The notes under the pieces are model-generated. The model did not search any database and was not told the origin of the DNA. It saw nothing but the letters and a program-made list of their open reading frames with translations. Of a stretch of 64,000 bases of DNA, positions 35,486 to 43,991 are shown in pieces. The DNA is from JBBTCX01 sp964494205. GTDB lineage: Bacteria > Planctomycetota > Phycisphaerae > UBA1845. The stretch spans positions 1 through 64,000 of the forward strand of contig CAZBRD010000024.1 of NCBI GenBank assembly GCA_964494205.1, in the 5' to 3' direction. Position 1 is the first letter of the stretch. Every line of letters begins with the position of its first letter. Position numbers and translations under genes: made by a program.

Positions 35486-36133
35486 TCAGCGAGGTTCCGA
35501 AGGCTCAGTCGGTGAAACGACGTGATGACCGCCATCGATGCGATCGGCCCATCGCGTGTTCAATTGATGCGGCACGTCCACAAGATCGAGCAGCTTGCCC
35601 ACCACGAAGTCAACCAAATCGCCAATGGTTTGCGGCAACATATAGAAGCCCGGTGAAGCAGGGCAAATGATGGCACCGGTCTGACTCAACCGCAGCGCAT
35701 TCTCCAGATCAATTCGACTCATCGGCATCTCGCGCGGAACGATGATCAGTCGGCGACTCTCCTTGATCGTAACCGCAGCCGCCCGGTCGAGCAGATTGTC
35801 GGCTAATCCCGCCGACACCGAAGCAAGCGTGTTACTGCTGCACGGGCAGATGATCATCGCGTCCGTGCGAAAGCTCCCGCTGCCGAGCTTCGCGCCGACA
35901 TCCCGATAGTTGTAGATCGTGAGATTGGCTGCATCCCGATTGAGTAGCGACCGTGCAGTCACTTCAGTGATATTCAATTCGTCGCGCAGCAATTGTCGAC
36001 CATACGTCGACACGACCAGATGCACGTGCGCGCCACCGTCGCACAGGCATTCCACCAATCGCCGCGCATACTCTGCGCCGCTTGCGCCCGTGATTCCTAC
36101 GACGATCTGTCTCTTCCGCTGAGGTTCCATCAT
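35486..36133 (-). CDS. ubiX: UbiX family flavin prenyltransferase
   Basis: UbiX makes prenylated FMN, the cofactor of UbiD-type decarboxylases. The motifs are IVVGITGASGAEYARRLVE at the N-terminus (FMN binding), MIICPCSSNTLASVSAGLADNLLDR, RLIIVPREMPMSRIDLENALRL and GAIICPASPGFYMLPQTIGDLVDFVVGK. The length is 215. The matching ubiD is not in this window. Its start overlaps the preceding gene's stop by 4 bases. Confidence 0.95.
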   Translation of the reverse strand: MMEPQRKRQIVVGITGASGAEYARRLVECLCDGGAHVHLVVSTYGRQLLRDELNITEVTARSLLNRDAANLTIYNYRDVGAKLGSGSFRTDAMIICPCSSNTLASVSAGLADNLLDRAAAVTIKESRRLIIVPREMPMSRIDLENALRLSQTGAIICPASPGFYMLPQTIGDLVDFVVGKLLDLVDVPHQLNTRWADRIDGGHHVVSPTEPSEPR

Positions 36134-38007
36134 GAACGTCCGTACCGCGCGTCCGCCATCAGCCCCATGCCGCCGGTCGCGCGCGCTCGCACCCGCGCCC
36201 TCTCAGCCCAAACGGAATCCGGAAACTGCCGAATGAGCCTCCCCAGACGAATGTCGCAGTTAGCCGTATCGCCCCGCGACAGGTACGCCAACCCCAGACG
36301 ATACAGCGCTTCCGGCGCGGAGTCGAAATCACCGTACTTTTTAAGCAATTCCTCTAACTCATCGATCATGTTCTCTCCCGAACGACTCGCTATCTCAAGC
36401 TCCATATTGTCCGTCAGCATCGAGTCGGGAAAGCGACGCAAAAGCACTCGCAAATTCGACAGGTAATGCTCGCTTCGCGGATCGATGGATGCAAATCCGA
36501 ACCACAGCGAATCGTCATGTAGTCGCGGTCCGCAGAGAGGCTCGGCGCCATACTTCGCATCCTTGTTGGACTCAATGAGCGACTTCCACCGCGCTGCATC
36601 CAGCAGCCGACCATCAATCCCAACATCCAGACTCGCCTCCGCAGGCCGGCGAAGCAATGGATTGTGCGGCCGATGCTGCGAATCGTCCGACGTTGCATGC
36701 ATGTATCGATTGAGCGTGTTAATGCTCGAATTGAGATGAGTCAGCGCGCGATCCACGTCACACTCACGCACTGCGAATTGCGCCAGCCGCAGCTGTGCCA
36801 CGCCGCCCAGGAGCGACTGTCCGAAGTTCTCCGCCAGCATGCTCCACGTGCGCCGAGACGCCGCAGACGGAAAATCATCGTAATAACGAATCCATCGCGT
36901 GGCGCGGTAATCCGCCGACGCCACCCGCATATCGAGCGTGCACGCCTTGATGTACAGTGCATTACTGGCATACCGGCTCGAAGGGAATTGCTTGAGAAAC
37001 CAGTCGCAGCGATCCACTACTTCCAGTTGTTTGCGCACCAACTCATTATCAAATCGCCACGTGTCGTTGCTCAGTTCAAACGGCCAGAGCATCTCGCGTT
37101 CTCTGCGAAACTCCTGATAAGAAGGACGCGGAAGCGGGTAACTCTTCCACTCAAGGTCCATGCGCTGGGCCAACGGAATCGATGTGTCCACGTCCTGAAA
37201 ATGGTGCGCGTGCAGCGATTCAAGCAAACGATAATGCAGCTCATCGCGCCCGACATGCCACTCAAAAAGTACAACGGGAAGCCCAAACATCACAGCCAAC
37301 AACGGTGTCGTCGTGCCCGGGCGAAACTTCACAAGTCGCGCCACAGAAAGCACGACCGCATACACAACCGTGGCGGCCACAATCGCCAGCACCCACGGCG
37401 CGAAGAACTTGATTCGGTCGATCGGCTCGATGCTCCCCACCACAACGCTGCTCGTCCCTTTCGACGCGAGTATCAAATAGAGCACCGCCGGAATTGTTCC
37501 GAACAACGCCGACATAAACGGATATCGCGAACGAAACGGCCGCACCGACGCGATCACACACGAGAGAATCAGCGTCATCGCCAGCCAGGGCATGACCGCC
37601 AGGAAACACACGATCGCGATGAAGGGAATGCTCGCCCAGAATCGGTACAACAGCGCCACAAGAATCGGAATCGAAATCAACGCGGCCATCAGCAGCCCCA
37701 GAATGGGAATCTGCATCGGCACGTCCTGCACACTGATCGGTTCGAGAAGCATAGACCCGAGAGATTTGTTGTCCCCGCCCCAGAATCGAAAGGTCTGAGA
37801 GAATTCGTCCCAATACCCCCCCAACGTCGGGGCCAGCGTCGAACCGCTTCGAATCCAGAACGCAAAATTGCCCACGCCTGCGAACAGGATGACATTGAGC
37901 GCCAATAGGACGATCGCACGAGTGCGGTACTTGGCTCCCCAATGCGACCAGACGTCGCACACGTCGGGTGGCAATGGCGAAATGGCCTGACTTGAAAGCT
38001 CGCTCAT
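36130..38007 (-). CDS. Polytopic membrane protein with C-terminal TPR-like repeats
   Basis: The N-terminal half has about seven to eight membrane segments (residues 30-240; for example IVLLALNVILFAGVGNFAFWI). The C-terminal 350 residues are soluble, with units of tol-pal-TPR type: FLKQFPSSRYASNALYIKACTLD, LLRRFPDSMLTDNMELEIA and ALYRLGLAYLSRGDTANCDIRLGRLIRQFPDSVWAERAR. No enzyme motif is seen. It lies between ubiE/menG and ubiX on the same strand and overlaps ubiX by 4 bases, so it is expressed with quinone genes without an evident role in that pathway. Confidence 0.75.
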   Translation of the reverse strand: MSELSSQAISPLPPDVCDVWSHWGAKYRTRAIVLLALNVILFAGVGNFAFWIRSGSTLAPTLGGYWDEFSQTFRFWGGDNKSLGSMLLEPISVQDVPMQIPILGLLMAALISIPILVALLYRFWASIPFIAIVCFLAVMPWLAMTLILSCVIASVRPFRSRYPFMSALFGTIPAVLYLILASKGTSSVVVGSIEPIDRIKFFAPWVLAIVAATVVYAVVLSVARLVKFRPGTTTPLLAVMFGLPVVLFEWHVGRDELHYRLLESLHAHHFQDVDTSIPLAQRMDLEWKSYPLPRPSYQEFRREREMLWPFELSNDTWRFDNELVRKQLEVVDRCDWFLKQFPSSRYASNALYIKACTLDMRVASADYRATRWIRYYDDFPSAASRRTWSMLAENFGQSLLGGVAQLRLAQFAVRECDVDRALTHLNSSINTLNRYMHATSDDSQHRPHNPLLRRPAEASLDVGIDGRLLDAARWKSLIESNKDAKYGAEPLCGPRLHDDSLWFGFASIDPRSEHYLSNLRVLLRRFPDSMLTDNMELEIASRSGENMIDELEELLKKYGDFDSAPEALYRLGLAYLSRGDTANCDIRLGRLIRQFPDSVWAERARVRARATGGMGLMADARYGRS

Positions 38008-38034
38008 GATGGCTCGCGCTCTGACCTGCGCCGA

Positions 38035-38742
38035 TTAAACCGCGCGATGAGCAATATACACCGTGACGACCCCGAACGTGAGCGGATGGACAGTCACCCT
38101 GTCAAAACCCGCCCCTTGCAGCCGCCCCGCCATCTCCTCGCCGGAAACGAACGACTCCACCGATCGCGGCAGGTAGTGATAAGCTCCTGTTTTGTCACCG
38201 CTGACCAGCGTCGCCCCGATCGGCATTAGTTTCCCCGAATAGAAATTGTGCAGGCGACGAATGAGGGGGTTAGTCGGCTGACTGAATTCGAGGATCACCG
38301 CCCGCCCGCCCGGCTTGAGAACCCGATGCATTTCGCGAAACCCGGCATCGAGATCGCCCCAGTTGCGCACACCGAACGCACAGCTCGTGATTGAAAAACT
38401 CCCGCCAGGAAACGGCAGGCGCAGCGCGTCGCACTCGCACCATTCGATCGAGTGTTTCGATTCGCGCGTTCGAGTCAGCATCTCGTGGGCAAAATCGCAA
38501 CCGACAACGCGCTGGGGCCTCGCTTCAGCAAAAGCACGGGTGAAATCGCCCGTTCCGCACGCAATATCAAGAACCCGGTCCTTTTCGTTCACCCGCGCGA
38601 GTTCTACAGCCTTGCGGCGCCAATATCGATCGCGCCCGCCGCTGAACAGCGAATTGATCAGTTCATAGCGCGGGGCGATCGCATTGAACATGCGCCGAAC
38701 ACGGACAGCCTTGTCCGGCGTCGCATGAGGCGACCGCAACAA
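38035..38742 (-). CDS. ubiE: Demethylmenaquinone/ubiquinone C-methyltransferase
   Basis: UbiE/MenG is a SAM-dependent C-methyltransferase acting at the end of quinone synthesis. The family signature FNAIAPRYELINSLFSGGRDRYWRRKAVEL is present, with DRVLDIACGTGDFTRAFAEARP as the SAM-binding loop, and ITSCAFGVRNWGDLDAGFREMHRVLKPGGRAVILEFSQP completing the motifs. The length of 235 matches. It heads the minus-strand group with ubiX and ubiA. Without knowledge of the quinone, menG (menaquinone) is the more likely name in this phylum. Confidence 0.95.
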   Translation of the reverse strand: MLRSPHATPDKAVRVRRMFNAIAPRYELINSLFSGGRDRYWRRKAVELARVNEKDRVLDIACGTGDFTRAFAEARPQRVVGCDFAHEMLTRTRESKHSIEWCECDALRLPFPGGSFSITSCAFGVRNWGDLDAGFREMHRVLKPGGRAVILEFSQPTNPLIRRLHNFYSGKLMPIGATLVSGDKTGAYHYLPRSVESFVSGEEMAGRLQGAGFDRVTVHPLTFGVVTVYIAHRAV

Positions 38743-38899
38743 CGTCGGCGTCCAGACCGCATCACTCGCCTCAGGCCCGACCCTGTCGCCGCTCGATTGG
38801 GATTTGTCGGTCGTTTCCTGATCGCAACTGTGACCGACCGAAGAAATGGCAAACGCTCCTGTTGTTGGTTGTTGCCAACTGAATGGAAATTCGTCTAAA

Positions 38900-38934
38900 A
38901 GGTGGCACGGTCAAGCAACAGCTTGGCCGTGGTT
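38900..38934 (+). repeat. GGTGGCACGG palindromic repeat copy
   Basis: The arms are CACGGTCAAGC and GCTTGGCCGTG separated by AACA. The copy at 43921-43954 has the same arms with loop GATC. Diverged copies are at 8389-8418 and 54854-54890. Confidence 0.75.
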
Positions 38935-38982
38935 GCATAGCACTGATCTTTCGCCCAGAAGCTCCAAGGACCGGTCGCAACG

Positions 38983-39024
38983 TTCCCTCTCCCTCTTAGG
39001 GAGAGGGCAGGGTGAGGGTCTCTT
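38983..39024 (+). repeat. Family-1 hairpin repeat copy A
   Basis: Perfect 10-bp stem CCCTCTCCCT, loop CTT, arm AGGGAGAGGG, followed by the conserved tail CAGGGTGAGGGTCTCTT. Identical architecture is present at 49464, 56545, 56994 (inverted) and 60415. Confidence 0.9.
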
Positions 39025-39057
39025 GATTTACTATCACCTTGGTCTTGTTAATGCGTC

Positions 39058-39672
39058 TTACTTCGTCGCCTTGCCGAATCGTTCCGCAACGTCTTTCCAG
39101 TTCACCAGATTCCAGAACGCTGTAATGTAGTCCGGACGACGGTTTTGATACTTCAGGTAGTACGCGTGCTCCCACACATCCAAACCGAGAATCGGCTTCA
39201 AACCAGCAGTCAGCGGACTATCCTGATTCGGGAAATCCTTGATCACCAGCTTCTTCGAGTTGTCCACGCACAGCCAAGCCCAACCGCTGCCGAAACGACC
39301 CGTGGCCGAGGCAACGAACTTCGTCTTGAAATCATCAAAACTGCCGAAGGCTGAATTGATCGCATCGCCCAGCGCACCGTCCGGCTTGCCGCCGCCTTTC
39401 GGGCTCAGGTTGTTCCAGAAAATCGTATGGTTGAGATGCCCTCCGCCGTGATTGTTCACCGCACCGCGAATCGCATCCGGCAGTGTCGCCAATCCAATCA
39501 GTAACTCCTCAACCGACTTCGACTGCAGATTGGGATGCGCCGCAAGGGCCTCATTTAGTTTCGTCACATAAGTCTGATGATGCTTCCCGTGATGAATCTC
39601 CATGGTCTTCGCATCGATGTGCGGCTCCAGAGCGTCAAATGCATACGGCAGTGCGGGCAATTCAAATGGCAT
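39058..39672 (-). CDS. sodB: Superoxide dismutase, Fe/Mn family
   Basis: This is a cytoplasmic dismutase of superoxide. Ligand residues are visible: H27 in KTMEIHHGKHHQTYV, the second His in GGGHLNHTIFWNNL, and Asp and His in LGLDVWEHAYYLKYQNRRPDYITAFWNLVNW. The length of 204 is typical and there is no signal peptide. The ATG is preceded by AAAGGAGAA. Metal preference (Fe, Mn or cambialistic) cannot be told from the sequence by eye, so the symbol is tentative. Confidence 0.94.
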   Translation of the reverse strand: MPFELPALPYAFDALEPHIDAKTMEIHHGKHHQTYVTKLNEALAAHPNLQSKSVEELLIGLATLPDAIRGAVNNHGGGHLNHTIFWNNLSPKGGGKPDGALGDAINSAFGSFDDFKTKFVASATGRFGSGWAWLCVDNSKKLVIKDFPNQDSPLTAGLKPILGLDVWEHAYYLKYQNRRPDYITAFWNLVNWKDVAERFGKATK

Positions 39673-39959
39673 GGTCGATTCTCCTTTACGGTGAGTTTCG
39701 CGGTTTTCGCATCAGTTTCTTCAGTATCTAACCGTATCGCTGGCAACGTAGTGCGTCAAGAATCGCACCGGTTGTTCATTGATTTGAAAGGTTGAAAACA
39801 GGCTGAAACGCCTTGAATGGTTGCACAATTCTATCGATCGTGTAACGCAAACCACGAAACCGTGCGTTTGAATGCAGCCAATGATAGTATTCCCGCCGGC
39901 TGGCTTCTTCGCATATGTTTAGCGTAATGAAAGATGACTCAGTGAGCACGACTGTCAGC

Positions 39960-40685
39960 ATGAAGAGAATCGGCATCGTAGCGCACAGCGTCGAAGGAGC
40001 AGCCCTCTGCTTCCTCACCGCCTGTCGCGAGGGCCAGCGTCTGCTCGGGCCGCACATGCACCCGGAGATTGTCATCAGCGCCATCCCCATGGCCCTCAGC
40101 ATGCCCGGCTGGGAATCAGACAACCACGACATCGTAGCCAACGAACTGCGTCGCGGCGTTGAGCAGGTCGCAGCCGCCGGCGCAGATTTCTTCATCTGCC
40201 CCGACAACACCGCTCACATCGTGCTTGAAAAAATCGCCGGCTCATTCCCGATCCCCGGCCTGAACATTGCTCATGTCGTCTGCGACGAGATTCGGTCATC
40301 AGGATGGCGGACAGCCGGTCTGCTCGGAACCAATTGGACGATGACCGGTCCCGTCTACGCCAACGCATTGTATAGTCGAAACCTGCGACGACTGATCCCG
40401 AACGAGGCGCGCCGCATACAAATAAACCGCGCGATCTTCGATGAGCTCTGCCAGAGCGTCTTTCTGCCATCCACCACGGAAGTGTTCGTAGACGCCATCC
40501 GCGAACTCGCCTCAGCCGGGGCCGACTGCGCCATCCTCGGCTGCACCGAAATCCCGCTCATCATCAACGTGGAAAACTCACCGCTACCCGTGCTCGATTC
40601 AACGCGCCTTCTCGCGGTCCATGCCGTGCGCGAAGCACTGTCCGCGCGATCGCCTAAACAAGACGGCGGTTGGCTGGTTCGCTAA
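39960..40685 (+). CDS. Asp/Glu racemase-superfamily protein with altered first catalytic site
   Basis: The fold is recognised from MKRIGIVAHSVEGAA, the NTAH motif in DFFICPDNTAHIVLEKIAG, and ILGCTEIPLII near the C-terminus. In two-Cys racemases the residue before Asn-Thr is a catalytic Cys; here it is Asp (D82), with a Cys two residues earlier (C80). The second catalytic Cys, C195, is present. The protein may belong to a subfamily with one acting Cys, as in decarboxylases and isomerases of this fold. The start was placed at ATG 39960 because the 15 residues encoded upstream are not family-like. Confidence 0.82.
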   Translation: MKRIGIVAHSVEGAALCFLTACREGQRLLGPHMHPEIVISAIPMALSMPGWESDNHDIVANELRRGVEQVAAAGADFFICPDNTAHIVLEKIAGSFPIPGLNIAHVVCDEIRSSGWRTAGLLGTNWTMTGPVYANALYSRNLRRLIPNEARRIQINRAIFDELCQSVFLPSTTEVFVDAIRELASAGADCAILGCTEIPLIINVENSPLPVLDSTRLLAVHAVREALSARSPKQDGGWLVR

Positions 40686-41143
40686 GCTTCGCCATCCGAT
40701 TGGGCTTCAAGCTCTCGCTTCCATTTCCCCGTCTGCAAGAAAAGCACTATCACCAAGGCGACACCACCGAAGCAGAGAACCATGATCCAGAATGGGTCTT
40801 CTTCGTGCTCAAACAGAAAAACCTCGCGAGCTGGATCCCCCGAAAAACGGAACCGGACTTTTTCGGGTACCTTATTAATCAGGTAGCGCCCAGGTCGCGC
40901 GTGCACCACCTGATCTGACCCGTCTACTTGAATCGAAAAATCGACGCGCTCTTGAAAGCCATACACGACGAATGGCTCACGCTGAATGACCGTCCCCTCA
41001 ACGAGAGGGAGGCTCCGGACCGCGAAACGTTGATACCATTCCTTGTACTCCCATATTCCGCAAGCCAGACAAACGATGGCGACGAGCACCATCTTGGGTC
41101 GCAAACGCACCATGGAAGTAACGAATTCCGGCGAACGGGCCAT
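40682..41143 (-). CDS. Hypothetical membrane protein (DUF3592-like)
   Basis: The protein has 153 residues with two membrane segments (about 17-30 and 117-138) flanking an extracytoplasmic beta-rich region, VEGTVIQREPFVVYGFQERVDFSIQVDG...VVHARPGRYLINKVPEKVRFRF. This arrangement resembles DUF3592 proteins, but the resemblance is weak. It is convergent with the racemase-like gene (4-base overlap of stops) and follows purE on the same strand. Confidence 0.65.
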   Translation of the reverse strand: MARSPEFVTSMVRLRPKMVLVAIVCLACGIWEYKEWYQRFAVRSLPLVEGTVIQREPFVVYGFQERVDFSIQVDGSDQVVHARPGRYLINKVPEKVRFRFSGDPAREVFLFEHEEDPFWIMVLCFGGVALVIVLFLQTGKWKRELEAQSDGEA

Positions 41144-41150
41144 AGGAAAC

Positions 41151-41645
41151 CTATGTTAGTTGAATCTTTCTGATCTTCTCCGCTTGCTCGGCGCGGAATT
41201 GCTGAAGCTTCGTGCGAAGCTCCGGCCGTGAATTGGCGAGAATGGCAATCGCCAGCAGCGCCGCGTTCGTCGCACCGGGCTTACCAATAGCCACCGTCGC
41301 CACGGGTATTCCGCCCGGCATCTGCACCGTTGAGAGCAACGAGTCGAGCCCCTTCAAAGATGCACTCTCGATCGGCACGCCGATCACCGGCAGCACCGTA
41401 TGCGCAGCCACCACCCCCGCCAGATGCGCCGCGCCGCCCGCTGCCGCAATGATCACCTGCAACCCGCGATCGATCGCCGAGCGGGCAAACTCAGCCGTAT
41501 CCTCCGGCACGCGGTGCGCGGACAGCACCCGACACTCATGGGCAACCCCAAATTGCGTAAGCGTTTCGTGCGAATGTTTCATGGTCTCCCAGTCCGATTG
41601 ACTACCCATGATGACGCCCACGATCGGTTTGGTTGATTCGCCCAT
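41151..41645 (-). CDS. purE: 5-(carboxyamino)imidazole ribonucleotide mutase
   Basis: PurE acts in purine synthesis, forming CAIR. The active-site sequences are GVIMGSQSDWETMKHSHETL, VLSAHRVPEDTAEFA and AAAGGAAHLAGVVAAHTVLPVIGVPI. The length of 164 is normal for the single-domain enzyme. No purK is adjacent, so whether it is class I (N5-CAIR mutase) or class II (AIR carboxylase) is undecided; the SAHR motif and general pattern suit class I. Confidence 0.96.
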   Translation of the reverse strand: MGESTKPIVGVIMGSQSDWETMKHSHETLTQFGVAHECRVLSAHRVPEDTAEFARSAIDRGLQVIIAAAGGAAHLAGVVAAHTVLPVIGVPIESASLKGLDSLLSTVQMPGGIPVATVAIGKPGATNAALLAIAILANSRPELRTKLQQFRAEQAEKIRKIQLT

Positions 41646-41755
41646 GATTCTGCTCCCGCTTTCAGTTACTGACCTCCGCAGGTTGCGATTCTGATTCGGG
41701 CGCGCACAATCGTCAAACTCTTAACGATCGCCGTTTGTGAGGAGAGAGTCGTCCG

Positions 41756-42874
41756 ATGAATCGCCCCCGAATTCACCTGATCGCCCCAGCCGGTTCCTGC
41801 AAGCCGTTCATCGATTCCGTGGCCGATGGCTCGGTCGATGCGTTCCTATCGAACATCCAGCGCGTCGTCGGCGACTCGTACGAGATTACTGCCAACAAGC
41901 GAATCCTGATGGCCGACGAGGACGAAGACCACGGCGGCCGAAACGACGACAACGCGCGCGTGAGCGACATTCAGAACGCCCTCGCTGACGACAACGTCGC
42001 CTGTGTGTTAGCCGTGCGCGGCGGCGCCTGGTTAACGCGGATCATTCCTGACATCGATTTCACCGTGCTCGATCGCCGCACGACCCGCGTCGCCATCATC
42101 GGCTTCAGTGAGATGACGCCGCTGATCAATATCGTAGCCGCCCACGAAAACGGCGTCGGCATTTACGACATGTCACCCGCCTTTCTCACCTATGGGCTGC
42201 GGCGATACGCGACGCTGCAAGCGCGGGCGAAAGCAACGGCAGAGGCAGTCGTTGGCACACCTGAGACCCCAACTTCAAAACTCCGCCACGAGGGGCAATC
42301 GCCGGACGAGTGGATGCGCTCGCGCCTGCAACCGGAGTTTGACGCCTTCCTCAAAGACGTGGTAGCCATCATCGAGGGTCGCGGATCGACCCGATCCATC
42401 GCCGCCAAGCTGGTTCATGGCTCATTGCCGGAGGAATCATCAGCCGTGTTCATCGGCGGCAATCTCTGTCTGTTCACAGTATTCCTCGGCACGCCGTACG
42501 AAGCCTACATCTCCCCCGACGAACGCTGGATCGTTTTGGAAGACATCAACGACAAACCGGAACGCATCGATCGCTTTCTCGCGAGAATGAAACTCGCCGG
42601 CTACTTCGAACGATGCGCAGGCGTCCTATTGGGCGACTTTCACAACGGTGACAAAACGCACACCGAAGCAGTCGTCGAGTTGATGCCGTATCATCTGCCC
42701 AAAGATCGAGATGTGCCCGTGCTGGTTAGCGAAGACGTCGGTCACATCTGGCCCGTCTCGCCCCTTCCTCTCTGCCTTCCTTCCGTTTTGCAGCAGCGCA
42801 CCGACAAAACCTTCTCCATTTCCTGGTCACGCGAATTGGTGCAGGTGCGAAAACCCATCGCGGCCCGCATGTAA
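41756..42874 (+). CDS. S66 family peptidase (LD-carboxypeptidase/MccF-like)
   Basis: The S66 family cleaves muropeptide or peptide-nucleotide amide bonds. The nucleophilic Ser is in AIIGFSEMTPLINIV (usually GxSD; here Ser-Glu). The N-terminal IHLIAPAG and CVLAVRGGAWLTRIIPDIDF also match. The C-terminal catalytic Glu lies in RWIVLEDINDKPERIDRFLARM, and His is in SEDVGHIWPVSPLPL. The length of 372 includes an acidic insertion after residue 50. Substrate is unknown; cell-wall recycling is the default guess. Confidence 0.88.
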   Translation: MNRPRIHLIAPAGSCKPFIDSVADGSVDAFLSNIQRVVGDSYEITANKRILMADEDEDHGGRNDDNARVSDIQNALADDNVACVLAVRGGAWLTRIIPDIDFTVLDRRTTRVAIIGFSEMTPLINIVAAHENGVGIYDMSPAFLTYGLRRYATLQARAKATAEAVVGTPETPTSKLRHEGQSPDEWMRSRLQPEFDAFLKDVVAIIEGRGSTRSIAAKLVHGSLPEESSAVFIGGNLCLFTVFLGTPYEAYISPDERWIVLEDINDKPERIDRFLARMKLAGYFERCAGVLLGDFHNGDKTHTEAVVELMPYHLPKDRDVPVLVSEDVGHIWPVSPLPLCLPSVLQQRTDKTFSISWSRELVQVRKPIAARM

Positions 42875-42982
42875 ACTTGTAAGGCGATCCGCGCTCGATT
42901 GCCGATCCTATCAGACAAGGTTATTGATTTCGTTCATCAAAGGGGCCGGTCGGATCGTATCCAAAGCACGGAGGATTTTTGT

Positions 42983-43882
42983 ATGTCACGTCGACGCAAT
43001 GCATTCACATTGATCGAGCTTTTGGTCGTCATCGCCATCATCGGGTTGTTGATTTCCATCCTCGTGCCTTCGCTCTCATCCGCACGCCGCGCAGCCAAGG
43101 GCGTCACATGCTTGTCGAACCTGCGGCAGATATCGCACGGCTGGCACGCGTACGCGGATGAATATCGCGACGTGTCAGTTCCCGGGCGCTACCCCAACGC
43201 GACCGGTGGAGCAGCCAATCCCGGCAATTGGTATGAGATCGGCAACGGCAAGAAGTTCCGCCCGACATGGCTCTCGACAATGGGTCGCTTCGTTGGACTG
43301 TTCGCATTCGAGCGCCCGAGCACCAGTGACGGTCGACAGGATTACGACGGCAAGGTGTACCAGTGTCCGGAAGTTGATAACTGGGTCGACGAGCGCAATC
43401 ACGCATGGGGATACAACTATCAGTTCCTCGGCAATTCGAGAAAAAGTAACGGACAGTACATCAACTTCCCCGTGAACCGTTCGCGCATCCGCAATTTTGC
43501 AACGACGGTACTCGGGGCCGACTCGATGGGCACAGCCGGCGCCTTTCCGACGCGTCAACGAAAAGACTACAACAACGACGGCACGGATTTCATGGAGCTG
43601 GGTAACCACGCATGGTCGCTCGACCCGCCGCGCCTGACGACCATGTCCGATCGCGGCAGCGGCGACGCCGGCAGTCCACGCACCACCGTCGATCCGCGCC
43701 ACCGCAACAACGTGAATGCCGTTTTCTGCGACGGACACGGCGGCTCCATGAGCCTCAAGAGCCTTGGGTACCGAACGCTGGATGACGGAACGTTCGTCGA
43801 TTTGCAAACGGCGCCCGAACCGCCGACGAACAAATTCTTCAGCGGCACCGGCCAGGACGACGACCCGCCGAAGAAGCCTTAG
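42983..43882 (+). CDS. Prepilin-like protein with H-X9-DG motif
   Basis: ATG 42983 follows a strong GGAGG at 42970-42974. The N-terminus RRRNAFTLIELLVVIAIIGLLISILVPSL is a classical type IV prepilin methylation/cleavage site (A|FTLIE). RHRNNVNAVFCDGHGGSMSL carries the H-X9-DG motif typical of planctomycete pseudopilin-like proteins. The middle is a variable, probably exposed domain. The function is not known; the gene stands alone. The frame reaching upstream to 42899 is not part of the protein. Confidence 0.9.
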   Translation: MSRRRNAFTLIELLVVIAIIGLLISILVPSLSSARRAAKGVTCLSNLRQISHGWHAYADEYRDVSVPGRYPNATGGAANPGNWYEIGNGKKFRPTWLSTMGRFVGLFAFERPSTSDGRQDYDGKVYQCPEVDNWVDERNHAWGYNYQFLGNSRKSNGQYINFPVNRSRIRNFATTVLGADSMGTAGAFPTRQRKDYNNDGTDFMELGNHAWSLDPPRLTTMSDRGSGDAGSPRTTVDPRHRNNVNAVFCDGHGGSMSLKSLGYRTLDDGTFVDLQTAPEPPTNKFFSGTGQDDDPPKKP

Positions 43883-43920
43883 GCGGACTACCTATTCATC
43901 ATGTATTGCCTTCGAGCTTG

Positions 43921-43954
43921 GGTGGCACGGTCAAGCGATCGCTTGGCCGTGGCG
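43921..43954 (+). repeat. GGTGGCACGG palindromic repeat copy
   Basis: Arms CACGGTCAAGC and GCTTGGCCGTG with loop GATC, located between the convergent prepilin-like and ABC permease genes. The same arms occur at 38900-38934. Confidence 0.75.
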
Positions 43955-43991
43955 ACTCATACCGCGACCATCATTCACATGGAATCGTAAA

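Larger units (their letters stand above)
38743..39057 (-). other. Spacer between sod and ubiE/menG carrying two repeat elements
   Basis: This spacer carries a GGTGGCACGG palindrome (38900-38934) and a copy of the family-1 hairpin (38983-39024). Upstream of ubiE the frame is open to 38852 or beyond, but no conserved sequence supports a longer protein. No other gene is seen. Confidence 0.5.

Noticed and set aside
36664..37908. A 414-codon plus-strand frame opposite the membrane-TPR gene
   Set aside because: Composition is dominated by Arg, His and Gln, typical of antisense frames in GC-biased genes; the minus-strand frame has membrane helices and TPR-like repeats.
38983..39024. Family-1 hairpins as ordinary rho-independent terminators
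   Set aside because: Stem is strong but followed by a G-rich tail rather than a T-run, and copies also occur upstream of or inside gene ends.
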